In this document: one piece after another, positions 40,355 to 41,291 of the stretch
Numbering within the stretch: position 1 is the stretch's first letter
Layout of the letters: each line of letters opens with the position of its first letter
Origin: CAG-390 sp045644325
Lineage (GTDB): Bacteria > Bacillota > Clostridia > Oscillospirales > CAG-272
Direction of reading: 5' to 3'
Assembly (NCBI GenBank): GCA_045644325.1
Contig: JAZRGT010000005.1
Coordinates: 1 to 41,291 of the forward strand
Length of the DNA stretch: 41,291 bases
Notes under the pieces: model-generated
Databases searched by the model: none
What the model saw: the letters and a program-made list of their open reading frames with translations, nothing else
Told to the model about the DNA's origin: nothing
Translations under genes and position numbers: made by a program

Positions 40355-41053
40355 TTAGCCAAGCTTAGCCTGGTTGATCTTAACGCCGGGGCCCATCGTG
40401 GATGCGATTACGCAGCTCTTGATGTACTGACCCTTAGCAGCAGCGGGCTTTGCCTTGATAACTGCGCCAACGAGTGCGTCGAAGTTCTCCTGGAGCTTCT
40501 CCTGGCCGAAGGAAACCTTGCCAAGAGGGCAGTGGATGATGTTGGTCTTGTCAAGACGGTACTCGATCTTACCTGCCTTAGCCTCGTTTACTGCACGAGC
40601 TACGTCGGGGGTAACAGTACCGTTCTTGGGGGAAGGCATAAGTCCCTTAGGACCGAGTACCTTACCGAGACGGCCGATAACGCCCATCATATCAGGAGAT
40701 GCGATTACAACGTCGAAGTCGAACCAGTTTTCCTTGGTGATCTTCTCAACAAGCTCTGCGCCGCCAACGTAGTCTGCGCCTGCAGCAGTAGCAGCCTCGA
40801 TCTTAGCGGGATCCTTTGCGAATACGAGAGTCTTAACAGTCTTACCGGTACCGTTGGGGAGTACAACTGCACCACGAACCTGCTGGTCAGCGTGACGGGA
40901 GTCAACACCGAGGCGGATGTGGATCTCAACGGTCTCGTCAAACTTTGCCTTTGCGGTCTGGCATACGAGAGCCATAGCCTCAGAGGGATCGTAAGCCTTC
41001 GAACGGTCGATGAGCTTAGCACTATCTACATACTTCTTACCCATTTTAGCCAT
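40355..41053 (-). CDS. rplA: 50S ribosomal protein L1
   Basis: The 232-aa protein is full length for bacterial L1. The diagnostic signature is present (VIASPDMMGVIGRLGKVLGPKGLMPSPKNGTVT), along with DSRHADQQVRGAVVLPNGTGK and STMGPGVKI at the C-terminus. L1 binds 23S rRNA at the L1 stalk and, in many bacteria, its own mRNA. AGGAGG lies at 41063-41068. It follows rplK by 16 bases, the conserved L11-L1 order. A terminator directly follows, so rplJ/rplL are not in the same transcript within this window. Confidence 0.98.
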   Translation of the reverse strand: MAKMGKKYVDSAKLIDRSKAYDPSEAMALVCQTAKAKFDETVEIHIRLGVDSRHADQQVRGAVVLPNGTGKTVKTLVFAKDPAKIEAATAAGADYVGGAELVEKITKENWFDFDVVIASPDMMGVIGRLGKVLGPKGLMPSPKNGTVTPDVARAVNEAKAGKIEYRLDKTNIIHCPLGKVSFGQEKLQENFDALVGAVIKAKPAAAKGQYIKSCVIASTMGPGVKINQAKLG

Positions 41054-41069
41054 TTTAACTTACCTCCTC

Positions 41070-41291
41070 TTAGTCTTCTACGGTGATACCCATGGAACGT
41101 GCGGTTCCTGCGATCATGCTCATTGCAGCCTCGATGGAAGCAGCGTTGAGGTCGGGCATCTTGGTCTCTGCGATCTTTCTTACCTGATCCTTGGTAAGAT
41201 GAGCAACCTTGGTCTTGTTGGGCTTTGCGGAGCCGCTCTCAATGCCTGCAGCCTTGAGAATAAGAACAGGTGCGGGGGGAGTCTTGGTGAT
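41070..41291 (-). CDS. rplK: 50S ribosomal protein L11, C-terminal part (cut by window edge)
   Basis: Seventy-three residues to the stop codon are visible. Beginning at the window edge they read ITKTPPAPVLILKAAGIESG, then KVAHLTKDQVRKIAETKMPDLNAAS and IEAAMSMIAGTARSMGITVED. This is the RNA-binding C-terminal domain of L11, which contacts the GTPase-associated centre of 23S rRNA. The N-terminal half lies beyond 41291. Confidence 0.97.
   Translation of the reverse strand: MTKTPPAPVLILKAAGIESGSAKPNKTKVAHLTKDQVRKIAETKMPDLNAASIEAAMSMIAGTARSMGITVED

Noticed and set aside
1..41291. A defence island, prophage, biosynthetic cluster or integrative element
   Set aside because: No integrase, restriction, toxin-antitoxin, phage structural or biosynthetic genes were found. 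The gene content is surface, transport, sigma and ribosomal.

Overview
The window is about 41 kb of a roughly 50% GC, low-redundancy bacterial chromosome. Gram-positive type lipoproteins, AGGAGG ribosome binding sites, near-consensus TTGACA/TATAAT promoters, DegV/DAK2 (Fak) lipid genes, BspA-type leucine-rich repeats and several short sigma factors followed by single-pass membrane proteins all point to an anaerobic gut Clostridia member (Oscillospiraceae/Eubacteriales-like). No rRNA, tRNA, CRISPR array, transposase, prophage or plasmid gene was seen. This is chromosomal surface and envelope biology rather than a mobile island.

Layout. (1) 1-2768: repeat-rich leader, then an ECF-like sigma factor and a membrane-anchored beta-propeller protein. 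(2) 2998-5551, minus: fakA and fakB (fatty acid kinase), with a consensus promoter embedded in palindromic operator-like sites. (3) 6184-21862, minus: one long co-directional unit. It begins with a 2391-aa surface subtilisin carrying more than 25 BspA-type leucine-rich repeats, continues with a lipoprotein and a complete oligopeptide ABC importer (A-B-C-D-F), and ends in a small membrane protein and a terminator. The order suggests a coupled system: digest protein at the surface, then import the peptides. (4) 22171-24498, plus: a small Cna_B-like lipoprotein and a second sigma/membrane-protein pair. (5) 24709-26955, minus: a redox pair, made of a NapH-type membrane ferredoxin fused to an extracellular thioredoxin and a membrane protein ending in a CD1871A-like CxxC peptide. 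(6) 27568-29178, minus: a sigma factor with a 365-aa C-terminal extension. (7) 29420-35205, plus: a four-gene Gld-type ABC transporter operon. (8) 35812-39613, plus: a third sigma/membrane-protein pair followed by two paralogous lipoproteins. (9) 40355-41291, minus: rplA and the 3' end of rplK.

The most unusual features are these. Three sigma factors are each ATGA-overlapped with a membrane protein that shares a short cytoplasmic motif (dAIGNID..I..A) but has an unrelated outer domain, which looks like a modular regulator family. A GTCTTATAGGGTGA-like motif lies just upstream of all four sigma genes. A family of composite, strongly structured intergenic repeats recurs across the window; two full copies show compensatory stem changes, and some copies run into arrays of tiny unrelated hairpins separated by a constant linker. 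Repeats fill nearly every long intergenic space. All functional statements come from reading motifs and gene order; no database search was possible.
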